Assembly: GCF_008271695.1 (NCBI RefSeq)
Contig: NZ_VKKY01000002.1
Span: 1,550,001-1,614,000 of the forward strand
Reading direction: 5' to 3'
From: Rufibacter hautae
GTDB taxonomy: Bacteria; Bacteroidota; Bacteroidia; Cytophagales; Hymenobacteraceae
Length of the DNA: 64,000 bases
In this document: positions 53,188 through 62,021 of the stretch, piece after piece
Layout of the letters: each line of letters starts with the position of its first letter
Position numbering within the stretch: position 1 is the stretch's first letter
The notes under the pieces: model-generated
Databases searched by the model: none
What the model was told of the DNA's origin: nothing
What the model saw: only the letters and a program-made list of their open reading frames with translations
Position numbers and translations under genes: made by a program

Positions 53188-53266
53188 AACCTGTTTCTTC
53201 TGTTTTTAAGGAAGTTTAGAGAATAGAGGCTTAAATCAGGTTTCTCGATTGCCTCTATTCTCTAAA
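53188..53266. repeat. Compound palindrome (dispersed family with inserted hairpin)
   Basis: AACCTG ... CAGGTT mark the outer arms of a family copy. A 16-bp perfect stem (53215-53230 with 53251-53266) extends it to the right, towards the sulP stop, and probably terminates sulP. Confidence 0.5.
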
Positions 53267-53344
53267 GTTTTGCTGGTCTCCGGAAACGCTGGCTTTCATC
53301 AATAATGAAAATGAATCCAGCCGCGCGTACCCGGCGCGCACCTG

Positions 53345-54907
53345 CTAGTGCATATCTATTGTTTTCACCCCGGGGATATCGCGCAGCGTAAGCCGGATAT
53401 CTTTCTCGTGGGCTACCGTTCTGAAATTCTGGATGGCTTCCAATACATCATAGTCAATATAAGTAGACTGGGAGCCGTCAATCACCACGTCACTGTTCTC
53501 GGGCAAATGATCCAAGGTAAGGGCCACGCTGGCTTTGTTCAGGAAAGACACGTTCTCGCTAAGCTTGATATGGATTTTATCTTGCCCGTTGTGGCTTTCA
53601 CGCTTGTAGAAGTAAGGTGATTTGTAGTTCGCCTTCAGGATGTAGAATACCCCCACCACTAAACCAATGCTGATTCCTTTCAGAAGGTCGGTAAACAGGA
53701 TGGCCAGGATGGTGATGATGAACGGCAGGAACTGGTCCATGCCCAATTTCCACTGCGTTTTGTAAAGAACCGGCTTGGTGAGTTTGAAACCTACCATGAG
53801 CAGGACGGCGGCCAAAGCGGCCAAAGGAACCAATCCTAACACATCGGTGAGGAACAGAATGCTCAACAACAAGAACACCCCGTGGAAGAAGCTAGAGAGT
53901 TTGGATTCACCCCCGGCATTCACGTTAGCAGAGCTACGCACAATTACCGCGGTAAGCGGAATACCACCAATCAGACCACTGATCATGTTACCCACGCCTT
54001 GGGCTTTCAGCTCACGGTTGGTTGGGGTGCGGCGTTTGTGCGGATCCAGTTTGTCTACGGCCTCAACACTCAGCAAGCTTTCCAAGCTGGCTACAATGGC
54101 CAGGGTAATGGCAATCACCCAGACGTTGGCATTGGTGATGGCTGCCCACTCAGGGAAACGCAACTCGTTCAGAAGTGAAGCCGGACCTGAAATCTCCGGC
54201 AGGTTCACCAGGTGAGAATCGGCGATGGCCAGGGCTGGGTAGGAATTCTGGAAAAGCACATGCAACCCGATGGACACGATGACGGCAATAAGGGCACCGG
54301 GAACCAACTTGAGAATGGAATTACGCTGGATAAACGGCCGCTCCCACAGGATCAGGATAGCCAAAGAGACAATACCTACAATCAGGGAACCTACCTGCAG
54401 TTTGTTACTGAAGGCGTAGCCAATCTCGGAGAACGTGTTGCGTCCATCGGACTGGAAGAAGTCCAGGTCACCCAGGAAATCATTATCAGCGCCCAGGAAA
54501 TGGGGAATTTGCTTCAGGATCAGGATAAGACCGATGGCGGCCAGCATGCCTTTGATCACCGAGGACGGGAAGTACAACCCAATGATACCGGCTTTCACGA
54601 ACCCCAGGATCACCTGGAAAACGCCACTCAGCACCACGGCCAAAAGAAAGACCTCAAAGCTTCCCAGGGTTTGGATACCGTTCAGAACGATGACGGTCAA
54701 GCCGGCGGCCGGACCACTCACGCTCAACTGTGACCCACTAAGCCACGACACCACCAAACCACCGGTAACGCCAGCAATCAGACCAGCGAAAAGCGGTGCC
54801 CCAGAAGCTAGGGAGATGCCCAAACACAAGGGTAGCGCCACTAAAAACACCACCAGTCCCGCGGATAGGTCTTTCCCTACCGTACTAAATAATCCTCGCT
54901 CTTTCAT
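53345..54907 (-). CDS. SulP family inorganic anion transporter
   Basis: A 520-residue SLC26/SulP carrier. The membrane domain (about residues 15-420) begins DLSAGLVVFLVALPLCLGISLASGAPLFAGLIAG and includes the GxxGGxP-type segment NMISGLIGGIPLTAVIVRSSANVNAGG. A cytoplasmic STAS domain of about 100 residues (ENVSFLNKASVALTLDHLPENSDVVIDGSQSTYIDYD) closes the protein. Family members carry sulfate, bicarbonate or other anions; with no carbonic anhydrase gene adjacent, the substrate stays open. ATG 54907 is preferred to a TTG 36 bp upstream. Confidence 0.88.
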   Translation of the reverse strand: MKERGLFSTVGKDLSAGLVVFLVALPLCLGISLASGAPLFAGLIAGVTGGLVVSWLSGSQLSVSGPAAGLTVIVLNGIQTLGSFEVFLLAVVLSGVFQVILGFVKAGIIGLYFPSSVIKGMLAAIGLILILKQIPHFLGADNDFLGDLDFFQSDGRNTFSEIGYAFSNKLQVGSLIVGIVSLAILILWERPFIQRNSILKLVPGALIAVIVSIGLHVLFQNSYPALAIADSHLVNLPEISGPASLLNELRFPEWAAITNANVWVIAITLAIVASLESLLSVEAVDKLDPHKRRTPTNRELKAQGVGNMISGLIGGIPLTAVIVRSSANVNAGGESKLSSFFHGVFLLLSILFLTDVLGLVPLAALAAVLLMVGFKLTKPVLYKTQWKLGMDQFLPFIITILAILFTDLLKGISIGLVVGVFYILKANYKSPYFYKRESHNGQDKIHIKLSENVSFLNKASVALTLDHLPENSDVVIDGSQSTYIDYDVLEAIQNFRTVAHEKDIRLTLRDIPGVKTIDMH

Positions 54908-55078
54908 AGTTCCTGTTTCTTTGCCAAGTTGCAATTCTGGCAAGCTATTAACCCTTTTAGTGAAATCTATTCCACAAAAGTCACAGATTGAAATTAAGAT
55001 CGAATTAAAACGAGATTAAAATTTGATTAAAAAGAAAAATTATGAGGAAAACAGCTGAGGCAAAATGCAATTAGAAAC

Positions 55079-55121
55079 AAGCTGTTTTAGAACCGTTTAT
55101 CTAAAAACAAGCGCTAAATAG
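55079..55121. repeat. Dispersed palindrome copy
   Basis: AAGCTGTTTTAGAACCGTTT faces AAAAACAAGCGCTAAATAG around ATCT. Confidence 0.45.
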
Positions 55122-55182
55122 ATAAATTAGAATGAGTTAAAAATTCTCTAAGGTTCTTATAAGAAACCACCTTAGCATCAAA

Positions 55183-55230
55183 AAAAACCGTTTAAGGGCC
55201 AGATTCAAAAAACTGGCCCTTAAACGGTTT
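55183..55230 (-). terminator. Kinase-gene terminator, a copy of the dispersed palindrome
   Basis: A perfect 18-bp stem (55185-55202 with 55213-55230) with arms CCGTTTAAGGGCC / GGCCCTTAAACGG. On the minus strand a run of T follows. Confidence 0.8.
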
Positions 55231-55285
55231 GCTTCTCATAGAAAACGGAAGCGGTAACGAACGTCACCAGACAGAAAGTGACTTC

Positions 55286-56671
55286 TCAGATCTTGAAGAC
55301 CTCGTAGAGTTTCGGGAGCGTGATCGTGACCTCGGTGCCTTGGTTCAACTGTGAGTACACCGCTATGGAGCCCTTGTGGAGCTGGATGATCTTCTCCGCC
55401 AACGGCAAACCGATGCCATGGCCGGAGATATCGCGCACGTTCTCGGCCCGGAAGAAAGGCACGAACACCTTGCGAACGTCTTCCGGCGCCATACCGATCC
55501 CGCGGTCACGCACCCGCAAAACCAGGTTCTTCGGCTTTACCTCTATGGAGGCGGAGATGGTTTTATTCTGGCCCGAGAATTTTCCGGCGTTCTCCAGGAC
55601 GTTCACGGTGGCAATGAGCAGCAGCGCCTCGTTACCCTTGATGATGAGTTCGTTTTCGTCCTCAGGCATGTCAGTGAATTCCACTTCCACCATCATGGCC
55701 GGCTGCCGTTTGCGGGCCTCTCCGCAGGCCTGCCACACCAGTTCATCCAGGCGCAACTCACTCATCTGCACTTTAGACGAATCTGAGCTGGCCTGCACCA
55801 TTTGCAGCAGCCCGTTAGAAAGTTGGGTCAGGAGTTGGGCATCTTCCAGGATGGACTGCAGCACCCGTTCGTACTCCTCGGGTTGGCGCTTGTTCATGAG
55901 GGCCACCTGCAGCTCGCCAATCATGGCGGTGAGCGGCGTGCGCAACTCATGGGAAGCGTTGGACACAAAGGTTTTCTGCACCTCAAAGGCTGTTTCCAAC
56001 CTATCCAGCAAGTTGTTGAAGGTTTTAGCCAACAGGGCTACCTCGTCTTCCCCATCGCCTTGGCTTAAGCGGCGGTGCAGGTCTGAGGCGTTTATTTTCT
56101 CCACCTCCGAAACCACTTTCAAAAAAGGATTAAGGGCGGCCCTGGAGAAAGCCATGCCGCAGAGCACCACAATGATCATGGCCATCACGAAACCCGTGAT
56201 CAACAAGGTGCGCAGGTGGTACAGCTTGCTCAGGTTGTACAAGTCAATGGAAGAGGCGAATACAAAGTGCACCTGCCCGCGGTGCAGGTAGCGCATGCCC
56301 ACCATCTGGCGGTCGCCTTTTTCCATGTGCACCTCCCCTTCCTTTTTCAGGAGCTCTAAAAGCCGCGGAGGCACCTCCACGGTCTCCTCCCCTTCGCTGA
56401 AAATAAGGTTCTGATTCTGGTCAAAGACTTTCACCACCTCGCGGGGCAGCATCTGGAAGTAGAGCCGCTGGTCCAGGGCGTGCTGCTGTTGGCTTACGGT
56501 ATCCGCGTCCAGCACGTAATGGGCGGTGGCGTAAGCCCGGTTGAGGATGCGGCCGTAGAAATCGTTCTTGCGGTAAAGGGCGCTGAAATAATACACCGAC
56601 AAGGAGAAGAAAAGCAGGATCCCGGTGAAGATCACCGTGAACCGCAGCGTAAGAATGGTCTTGATTTTCAT
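55286..56671 (-). CDS. Sensor histidine kinase
   Basis: A 461-residue two-component kinase. A transmembrane helix at about 9-30, a periplasmic domain of some 120 residues and a second helix at about 155-177 are followed by a HAMP linker. The dimerisation domain has VSNASHELRTPLTAM with phospho-acceptor His241. The ATPase domain has NVLENAGKFS (N box), DRGIGMAPEDV (G1) and GHGIGLPLAEKII (G2). The arrangement is that of the OmpR-partner kinases of heavy-metal or envelope-stress type. The signal is unknown. It follows its regulator gene by 2 bp. Confidence 0.92.
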   Translation of the reverse strand: MKIKTILTLRFTVIFTGILLFFSLSVYYFSALYRKNDFYGRILNRAYATAHYVLDADTVSQQQHALDQRLYFQMLPREVVKVFDQNQNLIFSEGEETVEVPPRLLELLKKEGEVHMEKGDRQMVGMRYLHRGQVHFVFASSIDLYNLSKLYHLRTLLITGFVMAMIIVVLCGMAFSRAALNPFLKVVSEVEKINASDLHRRLSQGDGEDEVALLAKTFNNLLDRLETAFEVQKTFVSNASHELRTPLTAMIGELQVALMNKRQPEEYERVLQSILEDAQLLTQLSNGLLQMVQASSDSSKVQMSELRLDELVWQACGEARKRQPAMMVEVEFTDMPEDENELIIKGNEALLLIATVNVLENAGKFSGQNKTISASIEVKPKNLVLRVRDRGIGMAPEDVRKVFVPFFRAENVRDISGHGIGLPLAEKIIQLHKGSIAVYSQLNQGTEVTITLPKLYEVFKI

Positions 56672-56673
56672 TT

Positions 56674-57351
56674 CTACTCCATCTCCTTCATCACGTACCC
56701 CATGCCCACTAAGGTATGAATAAGCTTGGGCGAAAAATCCTTATCAATTTTTTTCCTGAGGAAGTTGATATACACATCTATCACGTTGCTCCCAGTATCA
56801 AAGGACGTTTCCCAGACCTGCTCAATAATGTCTACGCGGGAAACGACGCGTTCTTTGTTGCGCAGGAGGTACTGCAACAAGGCAAATTCCCGGGCAGTAA
56901 GCGAGATAGGCGTGCCTTTGCGTTGCACGGTCTTTTTCTGCACATCCAGCTCCAGGTCGGCAATTTTCAGCACCTCGGTGCCCACGCTTTCCTGCGACCG
57001 GCGCGTCAAGGCCCTGATGCGGGCCAGCAGTTCCTGGAACTCAAAGGGTTTGACCAGGTAATCATCGGCGCCGGAGTCCAGGCCCAGGATCTTGTCATCG
57101 GTAGAACCCAGCGCGGTGAGCATGAGGATGGGTACAGTCAGGTTCTGCTGCCGGATGAGCTTACAGACCTCCACCCCGTTCATGCGCGGCAGAATCACGT
57201 CCAGAATCACTAACGCGTATTCATTCTCGGTGGCGAGTTTGGCCCCGTAAAAGCCGTCGTAGGCCTGCTCCACCTCGTACATCTGCTCCTCCAATCCCTT
57301 CTTGATGAAAGCACTTACTTTGGGTTCGTCTTCAATGAGCAGTATTTTCAT
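56674..57351 (-). CDS. OmpR-family response regulator
   Basis: A 225-residue regulator. The receiver domain has acidic residues EDE (7-9), phospho-acceptor Asp51 in VILDVILPRMNG, the switch Thr in MLTALGS and Lys in VKPFEF. The C-terminal winged helix has LTAREFALLQYLLRNKERVVSR and the recognition helix near SNVIDVYINFLRKKID. It resembles CusR/RprY-like regulators of Bacteroidota. It is the first gene of the pair with the kinase. A -7 box lies 27 bp upstream. Confidence 0.93.
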   Translation of the reverse strand: MKILLIEDEPKVSAFIKKGLEEQMYEVEQAYDGFYGAKLATENEYALVILDVILPRMNGVEVCKLIRQQNLTVPILMLTALGSTDDKILGLDSGADDYLVKPFEFQELLARIRALTRRSQESVGTEVLKIADLELDVQKKTVQRKGTPISLTAREFALLQYLLRNKERVVSRVDIIEQVWETSFDTGSNVIDVYINFLRKKIDKDFSPKLIHTLVGMGYVMKEME

Positions 57352-57377
57352 GGTTCGGGGTTCAAGATGCTGGACTA

Positions 57378-57385
57378 CAAAAGTA
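57378..57385 (-). promoter_or_regulatory. -7 box of the two-component operon
   Basis: TACTTTTG on the minus strand fits TAnnTTTG, 27 bp before the ATG. Confidence 0.45.
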
Positions 57386-57462
57386 GGGAGAATTTGACAC
57401 AGACGAAGGTCACTAGTGCCAAATAAGACTTACGGATACTAGAAGCCTGCTTTACAGCTTTT

Positions 57463-57501
57463 TCATTTGGGGGCTAATTTTGTAAAATCAGACGTAAAAT
57501 G
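57463..57501 (-). repeat. Dispersed palindrome copy downstream of the polyamine-type operon
   Basis: TCATTTGGGGGCTAATTTT faces AAAATCAGACGTAAAATGA around GT. It lies 58 bp beyond the last gene of the operon and may help to end it. Confidence 0.5.
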
Positions 57502-57558
57502 AGCCTAAGGTATCTTAGGAAGGTATTGATTTCCGAAAGCGCCAGCGTGATTATCCGT

Positions 57559-58641
57559 TCAGGCTTTCGGCTGTTTGGGTTTGGAGGTCTTCCAAATAAA
57601 ACCGTCCAGAAGGTAGTGCGTCATCTGGGGCAAGGCCAGCAAAGGCACTAAGATCGACAAGAGTAGTTGATCCTCTATTTGGGGCAGCATCTGGAAAGAC
57701 GAAAACACCTGCGGGTGCTCACGCCAAACCAAGGCATCCCACAGCCCCTCCTCCAGGTAGGCTAGTACTACCACCAAGCCGATAAAAAAGCCCACCCCTG
57801 TCAACCCCATTACTAGCTGATATTTCCAGTTGGTTTGCCGATGGGAACTGGTGCTGTTTTTCTGCTTCTTTCTGGAAATCCAGACCAATGCGAGGTAGGG
57901 AATGCCATGGGAGACTACGTTAAAAGTGGTAAAGATCAGGTCGCCGTTGTACTGAACAATGCCTATGTACCAGGCCAGAAACGTACCCATGATGACCAGA
58001 TTTCGGGGCAGGTTAAACCTTCTGGTTTGCCAGTACACCCATGCTTCCTTCAGCAGGTACACCAAGAACAAACCGATATTCAGAAAGGCCACCCAAGGCG
58101 CAGCGGCAGGATAGGCCAGTCGGACAAAATCATCCTCCACAAACCAGTTGAAATGGCGGCTTCCTTCCAGGTGCCAGTACAGCAAAGGAAGCAAGGTAGC
58201 CGCATACACGCAGATAGAGTCGAATAGGTATTCCCACTTAGGCCTTTCTTCCTGACGCGAGTACAGCCGCATAAAGCCGTATTGCTGCCGCACAAAGTGG
58301 TACACTGCCAGGTAAGCCAATACGCGCCAGAACACGCCCTCACCAAGAGAATACAGTAGAATTCCGCCAGCATAGGCTATAAAGGGAACCCAAAGCAGTA
58401 ATTGGCGGCGTTGCTGCAGCGTCTCTTTTTCAAAATATGTCCGGAACAAAGTGCTGTACACGTGGCCTACGTCAATGAGGAGAACCAGCAAAACCCAGGC
58501 GGGTACCGGCAAACTTTTCACATGTTGCTGGAAAAAGCCCGGAAACAGCATGATGGCCAACAGACAGAGAAAAGGCGGCGACAGGATAAACCAAAAGTCT
58601 ACCTTAGCCGATTGGAGCCATGGTTGTTTCTGGCTGAGCAT
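57559..58641 (-). CDS. Polytopic membrane protein with conserved-looking histidines, unknown function
   Basis: I do not recognise a named family. The 360-residue protein has about eight or nine hydrophobic helices (for example WFILSPPFLCLLAIMLFPGF, VPAWVLLVLLIDVGHVYSTL, WVAFLNIGLFLVYLLKEAW). Polar motifs stand at helix ends: DVGHVYSTLFRTYFE, AVYHFVRQQYGFMRLY, NVVSHGIPYLALVW and LPQMTHYLLDGFIWK. Such His/Asp/Glu residues near the membrane surface would fit a metal enzyme of the desaturase or hydroxylase kind, but that is a guess. It is the last gene of a tight operon, 3 bp after a Tat-exported amine oxidase gene. Confidence 0.6.
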   Translation of the reverse strand: MLSQKQPWLQSAKVDFWFILSPPFLCLLAIMLFPGFFQQHVKSLPVPAWVLLVLLIDVGHVYSTLFRTYFEKETLQQRRQLLLWVPFIAYAGGILLYSLGEGVFWRVLAYLAVYHFVRQQYGFMRLYSRQEERPKWEYLFDSICVYAATLLPLLYWHLEGSRHFNWFVEDDFVRLAYPAAAPWVAFLNIGLFLVYLLKEAWVYWQTRRFNLPRNLVIMGTFLAWYIGIVQYNGDLIFTTFNVVSHGIPYLALVWISRKKQKNSTSSHRQTNWKYQLVMGLTGVGFFIGLVVVLAYLEEGLWDALVWREHPQVFSSFQMLPQIEDQLLLSILVPLLALPQMTHYLLDGFIWKTSKPKQPKA

Positions 58642-58644
58642 GGG

Positions 58645-60273
58645 CTAGGTTTTCAGAATTTGGTTGGCTGCTTTTATGCCCTGGTAAAAGGCCTCCTCAA
58701 AAATGGAGATCCCGCTCAAGTCTGAGTGGGCAAACACAATGTTTCCATTTATTGGGGTAGCGGCCTTTTCCCGGTCCTCTCCCCAGATGAAACCCGGCGT
58801 AGGTTTGATCATGCCGTGCCCCCACACCCAGACATCCAGCTGCTCCACTTCTTTTCTGATGGAGGGGTGCGCCTTCTCCAGTTCCTGCAGTACCACCTCA
58901 GCCCAATCCTCCTGTTTTCTGGTGAACACCGCTTGGCGGGAAGTCGGAGACGAATCTGCCACCGGGTAGTAAAACGTAATTACCTGCTTCTCAGGGAATC
59001 CTTTCACGCTTTGTTGCTGCGCATTAACATACCCCAAGGATCGGCTGCCATAGATGACATTATCCCAGCTAAGCGGGGTTCCTTTGCCCCCAGGCACTTG
59101 CTTCAAAGTAAGGTTTGCCACCACCCAAGGAGCATAAGTAAAAGCCTTGCTATTCTGTTTTCCGGCTTCTTTTGGGATTTTAGCCAATAAACGCTCCCTT
59201 ACAAAGTGGGGCGTTGCCACTACGCACTTTTTCGCCATAAGCCTAGTAGGCTGATCAGTGGCAAGGTCCAGGTAATCTATAAGCACCTGCTTTCCCTGTA
59301 TTTCCATATTGTACACCAGGGAACCGGTTCTTATGTCTGGGCAGGCCTGCGCTCGTAGTCTTTCCGCGAGCCAATGGTTTCCTTGGGGCCAGGTGAGTAC
59401 CCGATGCGCGTCTGAATTTGCGGCCTGTGCTTTGCGGGCGGCAAAGTAATGGATCCCGGCCCAGGCCGAGACTTGCTCAATGGTTCCCCCAAAATCATCC
59501 AGGCAACAATACTCCACGTACCACCGCAGGTAAGGAGAATCTAACTTTTGTTGGTACAGCCATTCCTGCATGGTGAGCTTATCCAAATCCCGGAAGGTGG
59601 CATCTGCCGAAGACTTGTCAAGGGGTATGTCAAATGCGAAGCGACCGTCTTCTCCCTTCGCCTCCTTCATCTCCTCCATCAACGCCTGAAACTTATCTAT
59701 TTGCTCCAGGTCAGGCTTGGGAACGCTCCAGTTGGGCACTAATCCCTCTTGCCAGTACCCATTGATGAACAGGCGCTCTTCGGGGTCAAAGCAGAGGTGG
59801 TATTCATTATAGATGGGCAGACCTGCTGCATCATACCCGGTGATAACCTGTACTTCTTCCAGGAATTTCAGCAGTTCCGTATTGGTGTTATTGGGCAAAG
59901 GCAGGTAGTGCGCTCCCCATGGAAAGGCAGAAACTGCGTTTTGTCCAGACTGGCTGTTCCCGCCCGTGCGGTCTTCCAGTTCCAGCAGGCAAACCTTGGC
60001 TCCGGAGTTCTGGGTGAGCCACCGAGCAGCCGATAACCCCGAAACACCGCCACCAATCACCACCACCTCTACTTCTTCGGTTTTGGTGGGTACGGTTTTG
60101 AGGCCGGTTCTGAGCAAATGCCCTGCTTTGAAAGATGGACCGAACAAACGGCCAGTGATTTGCCTCTTTTCCTCTCCGGCACAACTACCCAAAGAAGCAC
60201 CGCCCAAGGCCAAGCCTCCCAACGCCAACGCACTCTGTTTTAGGAAACGTCTCCTCTCCTCCCGCTCTGCCAT
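58645..60273 (-). CDS. Tat-exported FAD-dependent amine oxidase-like lipoprotein
   Basis: A 542-residue flavoprotein. The N-terminus EERRRFLKQSALALGG is a twin-arginine signal, and a Cys in LGSC suggests a lipid anchor, so it should fold in the cytoplasm and act outside. The dinucleotide-binding motif VVVIGGGVSGLSAARWL is followed by LELEDRTGGNSQSG, the pattern of flavin amine oxidases and phytoene-desaturase-like enzymes. The C-terminal FAD contact is near ATPINGNIVFAHSDLSGISIFEEAF. The neighbour on the same transcript is a polyamine aminopropyltransferase, so oxidation of a polyamine or its conjugate is plausible but unproven. Its ATG directly follows the stop of that gene. Confidence 0.82.
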   Translation of the reverse strand: MAEREERRRFLKQSALALGGLALGGASLGSCAGEEKRQITGRLFGPSFKAGHLLRTGLKTVPTKTEEVEVVVIGGGVSGLSAARWLTQNSGAKVCLLELEDRTGGNSQSGQNAVSAFPWGAHYLPLPNNTNTELLKFLEEVQVITGYDAAGLPIYNEYHLCFDPEERLFINGYWQEGLVPNWSVPKPDLEQIDKFQALMEEMKEAKGEDGRFAFDIPLDKSSADATFRDLDKLTMQEWLYQQKLDSPYLRWYVEYCCLDDFGGTIEQVSAWAGIHYFAARKAQAANSDAHRVLTWPQGNHWLAERLRAQACPDIRTGSLVYNMEIQGKQVLIDYLDLATDQPTRLMAKKCVVATPHFVRERLLAKIPKEAGKQNSKAFTYAPWVVANLTLKQVPGGKGTPLSWDNVIYGSRSLGYVNAQQQSVKGFPEKQVITFYYPVADSSPTSRQAVFTRKQEDWAEVVLQELEKAHPSIRKEVEQLDVWVWGHGMIKPTPGFIWGEDREKAATPINGNIVFAHSDLSGISIFEEAFYQGIKAANQILKT

Positions 60274-61785
60274 CTAATTGATATAGCTGGCCCACTCGTC
60301 CTCAAAATAGCGGACCAGGGCCTGGTTGTTTAACTTGTTGATTTCGGTTTGGCGGGCCGGCATGTCTTTGGGGAACGTGCGCATCTGCTCAAAGGTAGGA
60401 CCATCAAGATAGCGTAACTGCGCCAAGAATTGGCTGTTTACGTGCATCTTCTTCTCAGGAGAAGCCAACACAAACCCCCAATCACCGAAAGAAGGCACGT
60501 GGGCATGGTAAGGCATGGTAGTAAAACCACAACTTGCCAAGGTATTCACCACGCACCAATAGGCATTAGGGGCCACAAACGGAGACGTAGCCTGGATCAC
60601 CGCCGCTCCACCGGGCGCAATCGTCTCCCGAAGCACTTTGTAAAAGGTATTGGAATAGAGTTTCCCAATGGCGTAGTTGGCCGGGTCTGGGAAGTCAATC
60701 ACCACGAAATCGAATTGTTCCTGGTTGTTTTTAAGCCACTGAAAGGCATCGGTGTTGATGACCTGTACTTTCCTGGACAATAAAGCCTGTTGGTTCAGAT
60801 TCCTGAGGACTTCATGGCTGGCAAACAGCTTGGTTACGGCCTGGTCTAAGTCTACCAGCACTATTTTCTGAACCCCAGGGTATCTTAGAATCTCGCGCAC
60901 CGCCAACCCGTCGCCCCCGCCTAGTACCAGAACTTTCTTAGGGTTCTGGACTGAATTCAAACCGGGGTGCACCAGCGCCTCATGGTACCGGTATTCATCT
61001 GAGCTACTGAACTGCAGGTTTCCGTTCAAAAAAAGCCGGAACTCGCGGTCGTTTTTGGTCAGCACAATCTTCTGGTAAGGCGACTGCACCGAGTAAATGA
61101 TTTTGTCTGCGTACGAAAGGCTCTCAGTGTAGGCCAAGATACGGTCGCTCATCACAAAACCAGCCACCAAGGCCACAATGGCGGCGGCACAGGAGGCGCG
61201 CAGAAAATATATCCACCTGATTTCCTTACTGAAGTAAAAACAAAGCCACAACGCCACTCCCGCATTGAGCAGCCCGAAGAAGTACGAGGTGCGCAGCAAG
61301 CCTAAATGCGGCACCAGCAGCAAGGGAAAGATCACCGAAGCCAGCAAAGCCCCGATGTAGTCAAAGGTAAAAACCTTGGAAACCAGTTCTTTGAATTCAA
61401 AGCGGTCTTCCAGAATGCGCATGATCAGGGGAATCTCCAGCCCCACCAAGATACCGGTCAAGGAAACCAGCATGTACAACACAATCTGGAAAGACGCCAC
61501 GCGGTCAAACAGCAGGAACAGGATAGTGGAACTGAATCCGCCTACCACGGCTACCAGCACCTCTACCTGGATAAACCAGGCAATCAGGTTCTTGTTGAAG
61601 AACCTTGAGAGGTAGCTTCCAATCCCCATGGAGAAAAGGTATACCCCAATAATGGTAGAGAACTGGGTAACGGAATCTCCCAGCAGATAACTGGCTAACG
61701 TACCTGCCACCAACTCATACACCAACCCGCATGTTGCCACCACAAACACTGAAAAGAGCAGCAACACCTGTACGTTTACTCGCAT
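60274..61785 (-). CDS. Membrane-fused polyamine aminopropyltransferase (spermidine synthase-like)
   Basis: A 503-residue protein. The N-terminal 210 residues form about seven transmembrane helices (LLLFSVFVVATCGLVYELVAG ... LRASCAAAIVALVAGFVM). The C-terminal part is a spermidine synthase domain with LVLGGGDGLAVREIL for decarboxylated SAM, VDLDQAVTKLF, the catalytic-region DFVVIDFPDPANY and LYSNTFYKVLRETIAPGG. Such enzymes transfer aminopropyl from decarboxylated SAM to an amine. Tethering to the membrane suggests an acceptor in or at the membrane instead of free putrescine; that is inference. Genes before and after are joined within 12 bp. No speD or speB-like gene is in the window. Confidence 0.85.
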   Translation of the reverse strand: MRVNVQVLLLFSVFVVATCGLVYELVAGTLASYLLGDSVTQFSTIIGVYLFSMGIGSYLSRFFNKNLIAWFIQVEVLVAVVGGFSSTILFLLFDRVASFQIVLYMLVSLTGILVGLEIPLIMRILEDRFEFKELVSKVFTFDYIGALLASVIFPLLLVPHLGLLRTSYFFGLLNAGVALWLCFYFSKEIRWIYFLRASCAAAIVALVAGFVMSDRILAYTESLSYADKIIYSVQSPYQKIVLTKNDREFRLFLNGNLQFSSSDEYRYHEALVHPGLNSVQNPKKVLVLGGGDGLAVREILRYPGVQKIVLVDLDQAVTKLFASHEVLRNLNQQALLSRKVQVINTDAFQWLKNNQEQFDFVVIDFPDPANYAIGKLYSNTFYKVLRETIAPGGAAVIQATSPFVAPNAYWCVVNTLASCGFTTMPYHAHVPSFGDWGFVLASPEKKMHVNSQFLAQLRYLDGPTFEQMRTFPKDMPARQTEINKLNNQALVRYFEDEWASYIN

Positions 61786-61797
61786 GAAAAACTCTGA

Positions 61798-62016
61798 TTA
61801 CCCGTGTACAGATGCGCCAATGATAATGGCGATGGCGATGATGAAGGCCGCAAAGATGGTGGCCAGGGCCATGTTCTGTTTCTCCAGAATTTCTTTCCAG
61901 AGGTTCTCCGGGGTAACTTTCTCCAGGAGCCAGAACGTAAAAAATAGAATGGCTATACCAATAAAGGAGTACAGCAAGGAGGCCGTCACCAGTTTGTAGT
62001 TAATGAGTGATTCCAT
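61798..62016 (-). CDS. DUF350 family small membrane protein
   Basis: A 72-residue protein with two transmembrane helices (YKLVTASLLYSFIGIAILFFTFWLL and MALATIFAAFIIAIAIIIGA). It is a single DUF350 unit, half the size of the duplicated E. coli YjfL. A cytoplasmic or periplasmic loop EKVTPENLWKEILEKQN joins the helices. DUF350 proteins are recalled as frequent neighbours of spermidine synthase-like, ATP-grasp and DUF4178 genes; no activity is known. It starts 5 bp after the stop of the 58-residue gene. Confidence 0.8.
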   Translation of the reverse strand: MESLINYKLVTASLLYSFIGIAILFFTFWLLEKVTPENLWKEILEKQNMALATIFAAFIIAIAIIIGASVHG

Positions 62017-62021
62017 CGTTT

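Larger units (their letters stand above)
52979..53344. other. Intergenic region between convergent genes, 366 bp
   Basis: Contains the terminator at 53007-53040 and an enlarged palindrome copy at 53188-53266. The rest shows no gene. Confidence 0.5.
54908..55285. other. Intergenic region, 378 bp, between sulP and the sensor kinase gene
   Basis: AT-rich, no gene. It contains a palindrome copy at 55079-55121, an imperfect palindrome at 55148-55175 (CTAAGGTTCTTATAAGAA then CCTTAG) and the kinase-gene terminator. Confidence 0.5.
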
